Positions 8,637-17,772 of a DNA stretch of 64,000 nucleotides are shown here, one piece after another. The notes under the pieces are model-generated. The model did no database searches. It saw nothing but the letters and a program-made list of their open reading frames with translations, and had not been told where the DNA came from. This stretch comes from Burkholderia cenocepacia (GTDB taxonomy: Bacteria; Pseudomonadota; Gammaproteobacteria; Burkholderiales; Burkholderiaceae), in assembly GCF_900446215.1 (NCBI RefSeq), contig NZ_UAQZ01000013.1, positions 744,001 through 808,000 on the forward strand, in the 5' to 3' direction. The position numbers and the translations under genes are program-made. Numbering within the stretch: position 1 is the first letter of the stretch; every line of letters starts with the position of its first letter.

Positions 8637-9999
8637 TCAGTACGCGTTGCTGCCGGTGAACCCTTTCCACAGCGTCAGCACGACGATCTTGATGTCGAGC
8701 CAGAACGACCAGTTCTGCATGTAGTACAGGTCGAGCTTCACGCGGCCCATCATCTTCTCGATCTGGTCGGTTTCGCCGCGAAAGCCGTTGATCTGCGCCC
8801 ACCCGGTGATGCCGGGCTTGATCCGGTAGCGGAACATGTAGCCCTTGACCAGATCCTTGTAGATGTCGTCGTGCGCGAGCGCATGCGGGCGCGGCCCCAC
8901 CACCGACATCTCGCCCTTCAGCACGTTGATGAACTGCGGCAGCTCGTCGAGGCTCGTGCGGCGCAGGAACCGGCCGACCGGCGTCACGCGCGAGTCGTTC
9001 TTGGTTGCCTGCGTGACCTGCCCGGCCACTTCCTGATGCACCTTCATCGAGCGAAACTTGTAGATCTCGAACTCGTGCCCGTCGATGCCCTTGCGCTTCT
9101 GCCGAAAGAACACCGGCCCGCGCGAGGTCAGCTTGATCAGCGCCGCGATCAGCACCATCACCGGCGCGAGCGCCGTGAGCGCCGCCAGCGCGAACAGCCG
9201 GTCGAACACGAACTTCGGCAGGATCCGCACGTCGGTGATCGGCGACGCCGCGAGGTTGATCGCCGGCACGCCGAGCACCTCGACCACTTCCTGGTTGAAG
9301 AACGACAGCGTGCGCACGTCCGGAATGAAGCGGATGTTCACGAAGTCGTGGCGGAACACCGTCACGATCTGGTGAATCCGGCGCTCCTCCGTGATCGGCA
9401 GCGTGAGCCACAGCTCGCTGATCGCGCGGCTGCGCACCAGCCACACCAGCGATTCGAACTGCCGCTCGATGCGCACGTCGTCGAGCGCGACTTCGCCCGG
9501 CGCCTCGCTTTCGTCGTACACGCACACCGGGTTGAAGCCGGCCTCCGGCCGCGCCCGCATCTGCGCGATCAGCCGCCGCGCCGCCGACGATCGCGACCGC
9601 CTTCAGGTTGTAGCCGCCGCGGCGCAACTGCCGCAGCACGACGTGCACGCAGGCCTTCGAGCCGGCGAGCAGCGCCATCGTCACCAGCGCCCAGTAACCC
9701 AGCCACAGCCGCGACAGGTCGCCCGACTGGTGAAAGCTGAAGCTCATCAGGATGCCCGCGAGCTCGACCGCGAGCCACGCGAACGCGACGCGCCCCATCA
9801 GCCCGACGAGACGCTTGCCGCGCCACGACTGGTAGATGCCGACGGCCGGAAAGAACACGACGACCAGCAGGCAGTCGAACAGCACCGTCGTGCGCTGCAG
9901 GTCGCTGAGCCCGATGCTGCCGTCGTGCAACGCGGCCGCGATCAGCGCGCCCGTCACCACCATCGCGATATCGATGACTCTCGCCAGCACGCTCAACAT
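8637..9999 (-). pseudogene. bceB: bceB, undecaprenyl-phosphate glucose phosphotransferase (frameshifted)
   Basis: This gene should encode the WcaJ-type enzyme that starts cepacian assembly by moving glucose-1-phosphate onto undecaprenyl phosphate. The N-terminal membrane half reads from the ATG at 9999 (MLSVLARVIDIAMVVTG; GAGGAA upstream) to NLKAVAIVGGA near 9580. The homologous continuation (RRLIAQMRARPEAGFNPV and the sugar-transferase domain with KGIDGHEFEIYKFRSM and DELPQFINVLKGEMS) lies in another frame and ends at 8637. The switch falls in a GGC/GCG-rich stretch at about 9570-9590. A one-base net shift separates the frames, which fits the 11-bp deletion I recall for ET12 B. cenocepacia. 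A full BceB is not predicted, although a paralogous transferase elsewhere could substitute. Confidence 0.9.
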
Positions 10000-10430
10000 G
10001 TCCGTTTCCTCTTCTTTGAACAGGCGTTTGCCGAACAGCTCCTCGTGCGACCCGTGCCGCACCTTCGATTCAAACGTTGCATGACGCTATTGAAGCGACA
10101 AGAAAATTCCCCCTCAAGCGCACAAGTATTTCGAAAAATAATCGGAAATTCTTGCCGCGATCTTTTTTAATTAAATCGGCAGGTTTTCCCGAATCGGGCG
10201 GAAACAGGGATTTTTTCAGAGTCGTTACGCTTGCCGTGCACCCTTTGCGGGCGGGCACGTCCGGCCGGCGACCGGAATTATTTTTTATTTTTTTATTTCC
10301 AGCCGATGCCATCGAGGAAAATTCTTCCGGATGAATGCGTGGCGGATATTCGGCATTGGGTCCGGTTTTATTGTCGATTTACTTCATGCTACAACGACAG
10401 GCACTGACTTCAACCGTGGAGAGTGTCATC
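10000..10430. promoter_or_regulatory. AT-rich divergent promoter region of the cepacian cluster
   Basis: This 430-bp gap separates bceB (leftward) from bceA (rightward) and must hold both promoters. Its middle is far more AT-rich than the surroundings, with runs such as CTTTTTTAATTAAAT near 10165 and TTATTTTTTATTTTTTTATT near 10275. Such tracts are typical targets of H-NS-like silencers or curved DNA. I could not assign a convincing -35/-10 pair. bceA has a good ribosome-binding site (GGAGAG) 7 bases before its ATG. Confidence 0.6.
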
Positions 10431-11972
10431 ATGAATGCTCCGGCAGTGGCCGCCGAAACGCGCCATTCTTCTTCCGCCGCAACCGCCGTCGGCACGCCCG
10501 CCGTCGGTATGCGTCTCGCCGTGCAGCCCGTGATTCTTGCCGGCGGTTCCGGCACGCGCCTGTGGCCGATGTCGCGCGAGCGTTTCCCGAAACAGCTGAT
10601 CGGCCTGCTCGGCGATCATTCACTGCTGCAGTCGACCGCGCTGCGCCTCGACGGCCTGACGGCCGATCACCCGCTGAACGACGACGTGCTGATCGTATGC
10701 GGCGAGGATCATCGCTTCACGACCGCCGAACAGCTGCGCCTGACGGCCAAGCGCGCGACCATCATGCTCGAGCCGCTCGGCCGCGACACCGCGCCCGCGC
10801 TGACGCTCGCCGCGCTGCGGCTTGTCGCCGACGGCAACGATGCGGTGATGACCGTGATGCCGGCCGACCATGCGGTCGCCGACCTGCCGCGCTTTCACGC
10901 GGCCGTCGCGGCCGGCGTGCACTGCGCCGCGCAAGGCAAGATCGCGACGATGGGCATCGTGCCCAAGCACGCGGAGACCGGCTACGGCTACATCCGCGTC
11001 GGCGCGCCGCTCGGCGACGCCGGGACCGGCACCCTCGACGTGCGCCGCCTCGACCGTTTCGTCGAGAAGCCGCACCTCGAACTCGCGCAGCAGTACGTCG
11101 CGTCGGGCGAATACTGGTGGAACAGCGGCATCTTCATCGTGCGCGCGTCGGTCTGGCTGAAGGCGATCCGGCAGCTGGAACCCGCGATCTACGCAGCCTG
11201 CGAACAGGCCGTCGCCCAGGGCCGGGACGATGGCGATTTCTTCCGCGTCGATCGCGACGCGTTCGCTGCGTCGCCGTCGAACTCGATCGACTATGCGGTG
11301 ATGGAACCGCTCGCGAGCCAGCCGCAACTGTGCGAGAGCGTGGTCGTGCCGCTCGACGCGGGCTGGTCGGACGTCGGTTCGTGGGACGCGATCTGGCAGA
11401 TCTCGGCGAAGGACGAGACCGGCAACGTCGGCCGCGGCCACGTGCTGTTCGAAGGCGCCGAATCGACGTTCGCGCATTCGGAAAGCCGCCTCGTCGCGTG
11501 CGTCGGCACGCAGAACCTGGTCGTCGTCGAAACGCCCGACGCCGTGCTCGTCGCGGACAAATCGCGCGTGCAGGACGTGAAGAAGATCGTCGGGCACATC
11601 AAGGCGCGACAAGGCACCGAAGCGACCGATCACCGCAAGGTCCATCGTCCGTGGGGCCACTACGACTCGGTCGACACCGGCGAGCGCTTCCAGGTGAAAC
11701 GCATCGTCGTGAAGCCGGGCGCGCAACTGTCGCTGCAGATGCACCACCACCGCGCCGAACACTGGATCGTCGTGCGCGGCACCGCGCGCATCACGCGCGG
11801 CGACGAAACGTTCCTGCTGTCCGAAAACGAATCGACGTACATTCCGCTCGGCGTATCGCACCGCCTGGAGAACCCGGGCAAGATGCCGCTCGAACTGATC
11901 GAAGTGCAGTCGGGTGCGTATCTCGGCGAGGACGACATCGTCCGCTTCGACGATACCTACGGCCGGCAGTAA
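10431..11972 (+). CDS. bceA: bifunctional mannose-1-P guanylyltransferase / phosphomannose isomerase BceA
   Basis: Type II bifunctional enzyme of 513 residues. One domain makes GDP-mannose from mannose-1-phosphate and GTP, and the other interconverts fructose-6-P and mannose-6-P. This feeds the GDP-mannose and GDP-rhamnose needed for cepacian. The nucleotidyltransferase signature VILAGGSGTRLWP is at residues 34-46, with FPKQL at 52-56. The C-terminal cupin (from about residue 405) carries the metal-binding motif QMHHHRAEH at 436-444. The ATG at 10431 has GGAGAG seven bases upstream and is preferred over an upstream in-frame ATG at 10335. It is transcribed away from bceB and ends at a hairpin. 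Confidence 0.95.
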   Translation: MNAPAVAAETRHSSSAATAVGTPAVGMRLAVQPVILAGGSGTRLWPMSRERFPKQLIGLLGDHSLLQSTALRLDGLTADHPLNDDVLIVCGEDHRFTTAEQLRLTAKRATIMLEPLGRDTAPALTLAALRLVADGNDAVMTVMPADHAVADLPRFHAAVAAGVHCAAQGKIATMGIVPKHAETGYGYIRVGAPLGDAGTGTLDVRRLDRFVEKPHLELAQQYVASGEYWWNSGIFIVRASVWLKAIRQLEPAIYAACEQAVAQGRDDGDFFRVDRDAFAASPSNSIDYAVMEPLASQPQLCESVVVPLDAGWSDVGSWDAIWQISAKDETGNVGRGHVLFEGAESTFAHSESRLVACVGTQNLVVVETPDAVLVADKSRVQDVKKIVGHIKARQGTEATDHRKVHRPWGHYDSVDTGERFQVKRIVVKPGAQLSLQMHHHRAEHWIVVRGTARITRGDETFLLSENESTYIPLGVSHRLENPGKMPLELIEVQSGAYLGEDDIVRFDDTYGRQ

Positions 11973-11987
11973 CGCGCCATGCACCCA

Positions 11988-12014
11988 CGGGCGCCGCTTC
12001 GACGGCGGCGCCCG
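11988..12014. terminator. bidirectional hairpin between bceA and its convergent neighbour
   Basis: A perfect 10-bp stem (CGGGCGCCGC with its complement, 7-base loop) lies 16 bases after the bceA stop. No long U-tract follows, so efficiency is uncertain, but its place between convergent genes suggests a shared terminator. Confidence 0.6.
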
Positions 12015-12103
12015 GGCAATACGGACATGATGGAAAAACCGGACGGGCGCGCGGCGCGGGCATCGTGGCACACGACGGCCCGCGCGTCGCGCGGGGACGA
12101 CGA

Positions 12104-13045
12104 TCAACCGACGCGATACGCGTATTCGCGACGCTCCGACTGCACGGGATCGTTGCGGCTTTCCGACAACGCACCTGCGCGACGCTCGGCGATGAAGCGC
12201 TTGATGTCCGATTCCGCACGCGCCAGCGCCGACAAACCGGCCAGCACTTCGCCTTGCGGCTCGCGCGCCGGCGCGTCGCTCGCACCGTGGCGATCGATCC
12301 ACTGACGCGCCCAGTCGAGCGCATACTGCTCGGCTTCCTCGGCATCGGTGAAGCGCGGGCCGATCAGGCCCGAGCGTTCGACGCGCCGGTCGTCCTGCGA
12401 GATCTCGGCCCACGCGCGATACATCAGGTTCTGCACGGGCTGCGCGGTGCCGCTGATCGTATAGCCGCGATACTCGTCGATCTGCGGCTCGGCCGACGAG
12501 AAGCTCGCGGACGACGCCCGCGCATGGCGCAGTTCCGTGGCCGGCGCGCCGGGCACCGAGAACGACACGTCGGCGCGGCCGTCCACCTGGTCGGCCGACA
12601 TCGTGCTCAACGACGCACCCTCGCCCTCCCAAACGTTTGCCTGCGCAACTGGCAATTGCCACGACTCGGGGTTTTGCCAGAACACGCCACGCAGACGATC
12701 GTTGTCGGGCACCGGCTCCGCGCGGCGAGCCGGCACGACGGCCTCCGGCGGCGGCGGAATATACGCGAACGTGCGCCCGCTGAACTGGGTCAGCACGTCG
12801 ATCATCTGCAGCAGCGTGCCGTTCGCGAGCCACTCCTCGTAGCGACGACGGCACGTCGGCCCGGACGGATAGCGACCGGGCAGCTTGGACCAGGCTTCCC
12901 CGGTCGTCAGGATCCACAGCACCGCGTTGGCGACGACACGCGGTTCGGCGCGTGGACGCCCGCGACGGTTCAGCCGGATGGGTTCATCGGCGATCAGCGC
13001 TGAAAGGCGAAACCACTCTTCATCGTTAAGCTCATCGAAGAACAT
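12104..13045 (-). CDS. protein with IS5-type transposase N-terminal domain (DUF4096-like), function unknown
   Basis: Protein of 313 residues. The first 80 or so resemble the DNA-binding N-terminus of IS4/IS5 transposases (DUF4096): LNDEEWFRLSALIADE, then GRPRAEP, VANAVLWILTTGEAWSKLP and a final CRRRYEEW. No catalytic DDE domain follows. Instead there is a proline-rich linker and a C-terminal region with an EYRGYTISGTAQPV segment, a conserved-looking FTDAEEAEQYALDWARQWID block and a charged tail. The ATG at 13045 has GGAGAG seven bases upstream. No terminal inverted repeats were seen, so this looks like a domesticated DNA-binding domain rather than an active element. Its position beside bceA hints at a regulatory role, which is inference only. 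Confidence 0.7.
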   Translation of the reverse strand: MFFDELNDEEWFRLSALIADEPIRLNRRGRPRAEPRVVANAVLWILTTGEAWSKLPGRYPSGPTCRRRYEEWLANGTLLQMIDVLTQFSGRTFAYIPPPPEAVVPARRAEPVPDNDRLRGVFWQNPESWQLPVAQANVWEGEGASLSTMSADQVDGRADVSFSVPGAPATELRHARASSASFSSAEPQIDEYRGYTISGTAQPVQNLMYRAWAEISQDDRRVERSGLIGPRFTDAEEAEQYALDWARQWIDRHGASDAPAREPQGEVLAGLSALARAESDIKRFIAERRAGALSESRNDPVQSERREYAYRVG

Positions 13046-13780
13046 AGTCGATCTCTCCACGCAGCCAGGCCGGGGCTGCGATTGGCGGCGCCGTCGCGAC
13101 ACATCGCGTCGCGGGGCGGCCAGGTTGCACATTATGGTTATCCGGCGTTGTGCATACCGGGCGACACCGCACTTTCACGGTGCCGCGATTCCCGGCAATG
13201 GCGCACAAATCGCGGTCTCACTCCAATGTGGGAATTTTTGTGCACGAAGCATACCATCCCTAGGGTTTATCTCAATATGACAATGACTTAATGTTACGCA
13301 CTGAAACAACCTGCCATGGGCGGGCAATCCATTTACGCTTGAATTTTTTTGCGAGATCTTTATGCAGATGGCTGCAAAGGCCCGTCCGGCGGGGCTCCGC
13401 AGCGTCTGAAGAATGCGCTGAAACAGGCGGTTTCGGGCTGCTCCGACCCCTGCCGGCAACACCGCCCGGAATAGCCTTCGAAAATCGGTAAATCAGGGGA
13501 AAATTCGTAACAAGATATTCATGAATCGGTAAATCATTCAAATTGCGCTGAATCAAATTATCTTCATGCACAATCTCTTTATTGTTTCTCTGCGAGTGAT
13601 GAAAACACGCTGACGCCGCGCGCCCAATGTGTCCCCGCATGCAAATCCGTCACGCTTGTTACATCTTCGCGGCGAGCGCCGCACGGCCGCGCCGGACGGC
13701 GCGGGGCGCGGGTTTCTTCGGGTCGGAACGGAAAAGCGCAAGCCCGCGTGCGTGGCACGCAGCGCGGGGAGGCCGTGGCG
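13046..13780. other. 735-bp intergenic region, AT-rich in its centre
   Basis: No convincing gene is seen. The stretch from about 13260 to 13580 is AT-rich compared with its surroundings and holds short, poorly coding open frames, including a 122-codon one on the minus strand (13272-13640) without recognisable domains. It must contain the promoter of the leftward DUF4096-like gene (ribosome-binding site at 13053-13058) and the end of the DUF3501 operon. Confidence 0.5.
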
Positions 13781-14362
13781 CTAGCGCAGATCGCCGGCCA
13801 GCGACGCGGTCACGTCCGCGTCCACCCGCTGCGGCGGCATCGTGTAGGCCGGGTGATCGCAGCCTATCGACAGCGCCGCGCCGCCCTTGAGCGCCGCGCG
13901 CATCGGCGCATCGAACTCGAAGCGCACGAAGTGCACGGCCGACGTCTTCTCCGCGTTGTCGCGCTCGAGATCCTCGTCCGCGATCGCGTAGACGCTCGCG
14001 TGCCCGTCGACCCGCAGGTACACGCGATCCTCCACGCCGATCAGCCGCGCGAGCGCCGCGCGCCGTTCGATTTCATGCTCGTACTCGATCTGCATCGTCG
14101 CCTTCAGGTTGGTGCCGTCGGGCACCAGCGGCAGATACGCGTCGAGCTCCCCTTCGATGCCGGCCTCGTCGAAGATCTTCTCGATGTGCAGCATCTCCTG
14201 GATCTGATAGCGGATCGTCGTCTCGTCCTCGAACAGGAAACGCAGGTGGTTGCCGAGCGCCACCGCGCGGCGGCGCTTGTACGCGACGAGCCGCGCGTGT
14301 TCGGCCTTGCGGATCTTCGCGTACGCTTCGAGCGTCAGCAGGGAGTCGCGGGTCAGCGTCAT
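13781..14362 (-). CDS. DUF3501 family protein
   Basis: Cytoplasmic protein of 193 residues matching the DUF3501 family, which is regularly found beside rubrerythrin and HdrD-like iron-sulfur proteins. Features seen are the start MTLTRDSLLTLEAYAKIRKA, an acidic FEDETTIRYQIQEMLHIEKI block, and a C-terminal VHFVRFEFDAPMRAAL stretch. There are no membrane helices. The start at 14362 lies 29 bp after the iron-sulfur gene, so it is probably the last gene of a three-gene operon. The biochemical role of the family is not known to me; a part in peroxide or iron-sulfur redox handling is inferred from the neighbours. Confidence 0.85.
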   Translation of the reverse strand: MTLTRDSLLTLEAYAKIRKAEHARLVAYKRRRAVALGNHLRFLFEDETTIRYQIQEMLHIEKIFDEAGIEGELDAYLPLVPDGTNLKATMQIEYEHEIERRAALARLIGVEDRVYLRVDGHASVYAIADEDLERDNAEKTSAVHFVRFEFDAPMRAALKGGAALSIGCDHPAYTMPPQRVDADVTASLAGDLR

Positions 14363-14391
14363 GGATGTCCTCGTGGATGGCCGGCAGCGGC

Positions 14392-15729
14392 TCAGATGCC
14401 GTACGCGCGGCGCAGCAGCGTCAACGGATGCGCGAGCGGCGCGTGCGGCAGCCCCTTTTCGTCGATGCCCTGCACGATGTGATGGCCGGCGAGCGCGCAG
14501 TCGGACGACACGACGTCCGGCTGCGGCTCGGCCATCGCCTTGAACACGGGCGCGCCGATCCGCATCGCCTCCGCATGAAATGCCTTCTTCACGCCGAACG
14601 TGCCCGCGTGGCCCGAGCAACGCTCGACCACGTTCACGCGCGTATCGGGCACGAGCGACAGCGCATCGGCCGTCTTGCGGCCGATGTTCTGCACGCGCGC
14701 ATGGCACGGCACGTGATACGACACGGTGCCGAGGCCGGTCTTGAAATCGGTCTTCAGCAGCCCGTCGCGATGCCGCGCGATCACGTATTCGAACGGGTCC
14801 CAGAACGCGTCGGCCACCGCGCGCACGGCTGCGTCATCAGGGAACATCAGCGGCAGCTCGCTCTTGTACATCAGCACGCAGCTCGGAATCGCGCCGATCA
14901 GCGCATAGCCGTCGCGCGCGTAGCGTTCGAGCACCGGGATGTTGACGGCCTGCTTCGCGGCGACGCCGTCGAGATTGCCCTGCTCGAGCAGCGGCATCCC
15001 GCAGCACGCTTCGCGCGCGACGAGTTCGTACGGGATCTCGTTGTGCGCGAGGATCGCGAGCAGGTCGTGGCCGATTCCCGGCTCGTTGAAATTCACGTAG
15101 CAGGTCGCATAGATCGCGACCTTGCCGGGCGTGCGTTCGCCGTCGCGCACGGGCGGGTTGTCCGAACGTCTGGCGGCGCGCCGGAACTTGCGCGGCGCGA
15201 ATTCCGGCAGCCACGCATGACGATCGACGCCGAGCGCCGCTTCGAGCGCGTGGCGCGCGGGCGGCGTGCGGTTCACCGCGTTGACCGCCTGCGTGACGAC
15301 CGGAATGCCCGCGAAATGGCCGAGCGCATCGGTATTCGACAGCACCTTGTCGCGCAACGTCGCTTCGCCGCGTTTGTAACGCGCGGCCTTGCCGCGCAGC
15401 ATCAGGTGCGGGAAATCGACGTTCCACGCGTGCGGCGGCACGTACGGGCATTTCGTCATGTAGCAGAGGTCGCACAGATAGCACTGGTCGACGACCTTGC
15501 CGAACGCGGCCTTCGGCACTTCCTCGATGTCGCCCGTCGGCGTGTCGTCGACCAGGTCGAACAGCGCCGGAAACGCGCCGCACAGCGACACGCAGCGCCG
15601 GCAGCCGGCGCAGATGTCGAATACGCGGGTCATTTCCGCATCGATCGCGGCCTGGTCGTAGAACGCTTCGGACTGCCAGTCGAGCGGATGCCGGGTCGGC
15701 GCTTCGAGACTGCCTTCCTTGTGGGGCAT
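14392..15729 (-). CDS. HdrD/GlpC-like iron-sulfur oxidoreductase
   Basis: Iron-sulfur protein of 445 residues with the architecture of heterodisulfide-reductase subunit D and GlpC. Two [4Fe-4S] ferredoxin motifs come first: CAGCRRCVSLCGAFP, then CYLCDLCYMTKCPYVPP. Two cysteine-rich CCG-type regions follow in the C-terminal half, around EACCGMPLLEQGNL and YHVPCHARVQNIG/ERCSGHAGTFG. The ATG at 15729 is preceded by GGGAG six bases upstream; an upstream in-frame ATG lacks this. It lies between rubrerythrin and DUF3501, so it probably passes electrons to or from the rubrerythrin peroxidase system. The actual substrate cannot be told. Confidence 0.88.
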   Translation of the reverse strand: MPHKEGSLEAPTRHPLDWQSEAFYDQAAIDAEMTRVFDICAGCRRCVSLCGAFPALFDLVDDTPTGDIEEVPKAAFGKVVDQCYLCDLCYMTKCPYVPPHAWNVDFPHLMLRGKAARYKRGEATLRDKVLSNTDALGHFAGIPVVTQAVNAVNRTPPARHALEAALGVDRHAWLPEFAPRKFRRAARRSDNPPVRDGERTPGKVAIYATCYVNFNEPGIGHDLLAILAHNEIPYELVAREACCGMPLLEQGNLDGVAAKQAVNIPVLERYARDGYALIGAIPSCVLMYKSELPLMFPDDAAVRAVADAFWDPFEYVIARHRDGLLKTDFKTGLGTVSYHVPCHARVQNIGRKTADALSLVPDTRVNVVERCSGHAGTFGVKKAFHAEAMRIGAPVFKAMAEPQPDVVSSDCALAGHHIVQGIDEKGLPHAPLAHPLTLLRRAYGI

Positions 15730-15852
15730 GGGACGCTCCCGCGTGGCGCGCATGTGCGCAAGCGCACCGCCCGCGCGCTGCGGGCGGCGACGGAACGAAC
15801 GGCCGGCTGCGGGCCGGTCGCACGGCGATGCCGTGCGGCCCGCGGCGGCTCG

Positions 15853-16275
15853 TCAGTCGACGAGACTGTCCAGCGCCTTCGTGTAGCGGTTCGCGTGGCT
15901 GCGTTCGGCTTTCGCGAGCGTCTCGAACCAGTTCGCGATTTCGTCGAAACCTTCGTCGCGCGCGGTCTTCGCCATGCCCGGATACATGTCGGTGTACTCG
16001 TGCGTTTCGCCGGCGATCGCCGATTCGAGATTCAGGCGCGACGAACCGAACGGCAAGCCCGTGGCCGGATCGCCGACGGCTTCCAGGTATTCGAGATGGC
16101 CGTGCGCATGGCCGGTTTCGCCTTCGGCGGTCGAGCGGAACAGCGCGGCGACGTCGTTCTGCCCCTCGACGTCGGCCTTCGAAGCGAAATACAGATAGCG
16201 TCGATTCGCCTGCGATTCGCCCGCGAATGCGGCCTTCAGGTTCTCTTCGGTTTTGCTGCCCTTGAGTTGAGCCAT
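15853..16275 (-). CDS. rubrerythrin (erythrin-type, no rubredoxin domain)
   Basis: Ferritin-like diiron protein of 140 residues, expected to reduce hydrogen peroxide in the cytoplasm. The four-helix bundle carries the metal ligands in AAFAGESQANRRYLYF, AEGETGHAHGHLEYL, AIAGETHEYTDMYPGM and LAKAERSHANRYTKAL, with two E-x-x-H pairs. The C-terminal rubredoxin CxxC domain of classical rubrerythrins is absent, so electrons must come from a partner, plausibly the iron-sulfur protein encoded next. It is the first gene of the operon with the HdrD-like and DUF3501 genes; 123 bp separate it from the second gene. Confidence 0.92.
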   Translation of the reverse strand: MAQLKGSKTEENLKAAFAGESQANRRYLYFASKADVEGQNDVAALFRSTAEGETGHAHGHLEYLEAVGDPATGLPFGSSRLNLESAIAGETHEYTDMYPGMAKTARDEGFDEIANWFETLAKAERSHANRYTKALDSLVD

Positions 16276-16503
16276 TTGCGCCTCCGTTCGAGTCGGCGCG
16301 GCCGCGTGCGACGCCGGGCCGATCAGATGTGGGGAACGATGCGTGCGCCGGGCGCGCATCGTGCTCTTCAATCTAGGCGCTCGCGTTCGCATCACCCAAT
16401 AGGCTTTTTCAATGCGGACGATAGTGTCGGGTGCGGGGTGCGAGGCGGACGGTCGGGAAGACGGAGCGCGCGCGTCATGCATCACGCGTCATACGGCAGC
16501 GCG

Positions 16504-17772
16504 TCACGCATCCATCGCGCGCTTGAGCAGCAATTCGCGCTCACGCTCGTTGCGCGTCAAATCCGCCGCGCGGCGGAACTCCAGCTTGGCCTCGTCGGCG
16601 CGGCCGAGCTTCGCGAGCAGATCGCCGCGCACACTCGGCAGCCAGTGATAGCGCGCGAGCGCCGGATCGTCACGCAGCACGTCGACGAGTTCGAGCGCCG
16701 CGGCCGGACCGAACGCCATGCCCACGGCCACCGCGCGATTCAGTTCGACGACCGGCGACGGCGCGACTTCGGCGAGCGCGTCATACAGCGCGACGATCTG
16801 CGCCCAGTCGGTGTCCGCCGCCTGCCGCGCGCGCGCGTGGCAAGCCGCGAGCGCGGCCTGCAGCGCATACGGCCCGCGCACGCCGCCGAGCTTCGTCGCC
16901 CGCTCCAGCGCCGCGAGGCCGCGCCGGATCAGCAACGGATCCCAGCGGCTGCGGTCCTGGTCGAGCAGCAGCACGGGCCGGCCCTGTGCATCGACGCGTG
17001 CATGCATGCGCGACGCCTGTAGCTCCATCAGCGCGACGAGCCCGAGCACTTCGCTTTCATCCGGCGCGAGCCCGGCCAGCACGCGGCCGAGCCGCAACGC
17101 CTCGTCGCAGAGCGCCGGACGCATCCAGTCGTCGCCCGCCGTCGCCGCATGGCCCTCGTTGAACACGAGGTAGATCACTTCGAGCACCGACGCGAGCCGC
17201 GCCGGCCGCGCATCGGCGGCCGGCACCTCGAACGGCACGTGCGCCGCCGCGAGCGTGCGTTTCGCGCGCACGATCCGCTGCGCGATCGTCGGCTCGGGCG
17301 TCAGGAACGCCCGGGCGATCTCGCCCGTCGTCAGCCCGCCGAGCAGCCGCAGCGTCAGCGCGACGCGCGCGTCGGTCGACAGCACCGGGTGGCACGACGT
17401 GAAGATCAGCCGCAGCAGGTCGTCGCCGATGTCGTCGTCGCTCGCGTCGGCGAGCGCGTCCGCGATGTCGGGGACGACGTGCGCTTCGAGCGCGTCCATC
17501 TCGTGACCGAGCTGGTCGCGCTTCGCCGCATGAAGCGACTCCTGCCGGACCCGGTCGAGCGCGCGGCGCTTCACGGCCGTCATCAGCCAGGCGGCCGGGT
17601 TGTCGGGCACGCCGTCGACGGGCCAGTGCTCGAGCGCCGCGACGAGCGTGTCCTGCGCCAGTTCCTCGGCCACGCCGACGTCGCGCACCACGCGCGCGGC
17701 GCGCGCGATGATCTTCGGCGCCTCGATTCGCCAGACTGCCTCGATCGCACGATGCGTGGCCTCATGCGTCAC
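16504..17772 (-). CDS. ECF42-type RNA polymerase sigma factor with TPR-like extension
   Basis: Extracytoplasmic-function sigma factor of 422 residues. The N-terminal sigma-2 and sigma-4 regions cover roughly the first 180 residues (AEELAQDTLVAALEHWP; GLTTGEIARAFLTPEPT). A long C-terminal extension (VLEVIYLVFNEGHAAT, then helical repeats including VVELNRAVAVGMAFGPA) is diagnostic of the ECF42 group. These factors lack an anti-sigma factor and are thought to be controlled by the extension. The GTG start at 17772 overlaps the stop of the VOC gene (GTGA). Upstream lie two YCII/DGPF proteins, the usual partners of ECF42, supporting one regulon-like operon. Confidence 0.92.
   Translation of the reverse strand: MTHEATHRAIEAVWRIEAPKIIARAARVVRDVGVAEELAQDTLVAALEHWPVDGVPDNPAAWLMTAVKRRALDRVRQESLHAAKRDQLGHEMDALEAHVVPDIADALADASDDDIGDDLLRLIFTSCHPVLSTDARVALTLRLLGGLTTGEIARAFLTPEPTIAQRIVRAKRTLAAAHVPFEVPAADARPARLASVLEVIYLVFNEGHAATAGDDWMRPALCDEALRLGRVLAGLAPDESEVLGLVALMELQASRMHARVDAQGRPVLLLDQDRSRWDPLLIRRGLAALERATKLGGVRGPYALQAALAACHARARQAADTDWAQIVALYDALAEVAPSPVVELNRAVAVGMAFGPAAALELVDVLRDDPALARYHWLPSVRGDLLAKLGRADEAKLEFRRAADLTRNERERELLLKRAMDA

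Noticed and set aside
7150..10062. Apparent 970-residue fusion of a membrane protein with UDP-glucose dehydrogenase
   Set aside because: The frames are joined only because bceB is frameshifted. The middle is shadow translation, and bceC has its own start and ribosome-binding site.
12104..13132. Complete IS5-family insertion sequence
   Set aside because: Only the N-terminal transposase-like domain is present. There are no terminal inverted repeats, target duplications or DDE residues.
13272..13640. 122-codon minus-strand frame in the AT-rich intergenic region
   Set aside because: No ribosome-binding site, no recognisable domain, odd composition. It is not supported as a gene.
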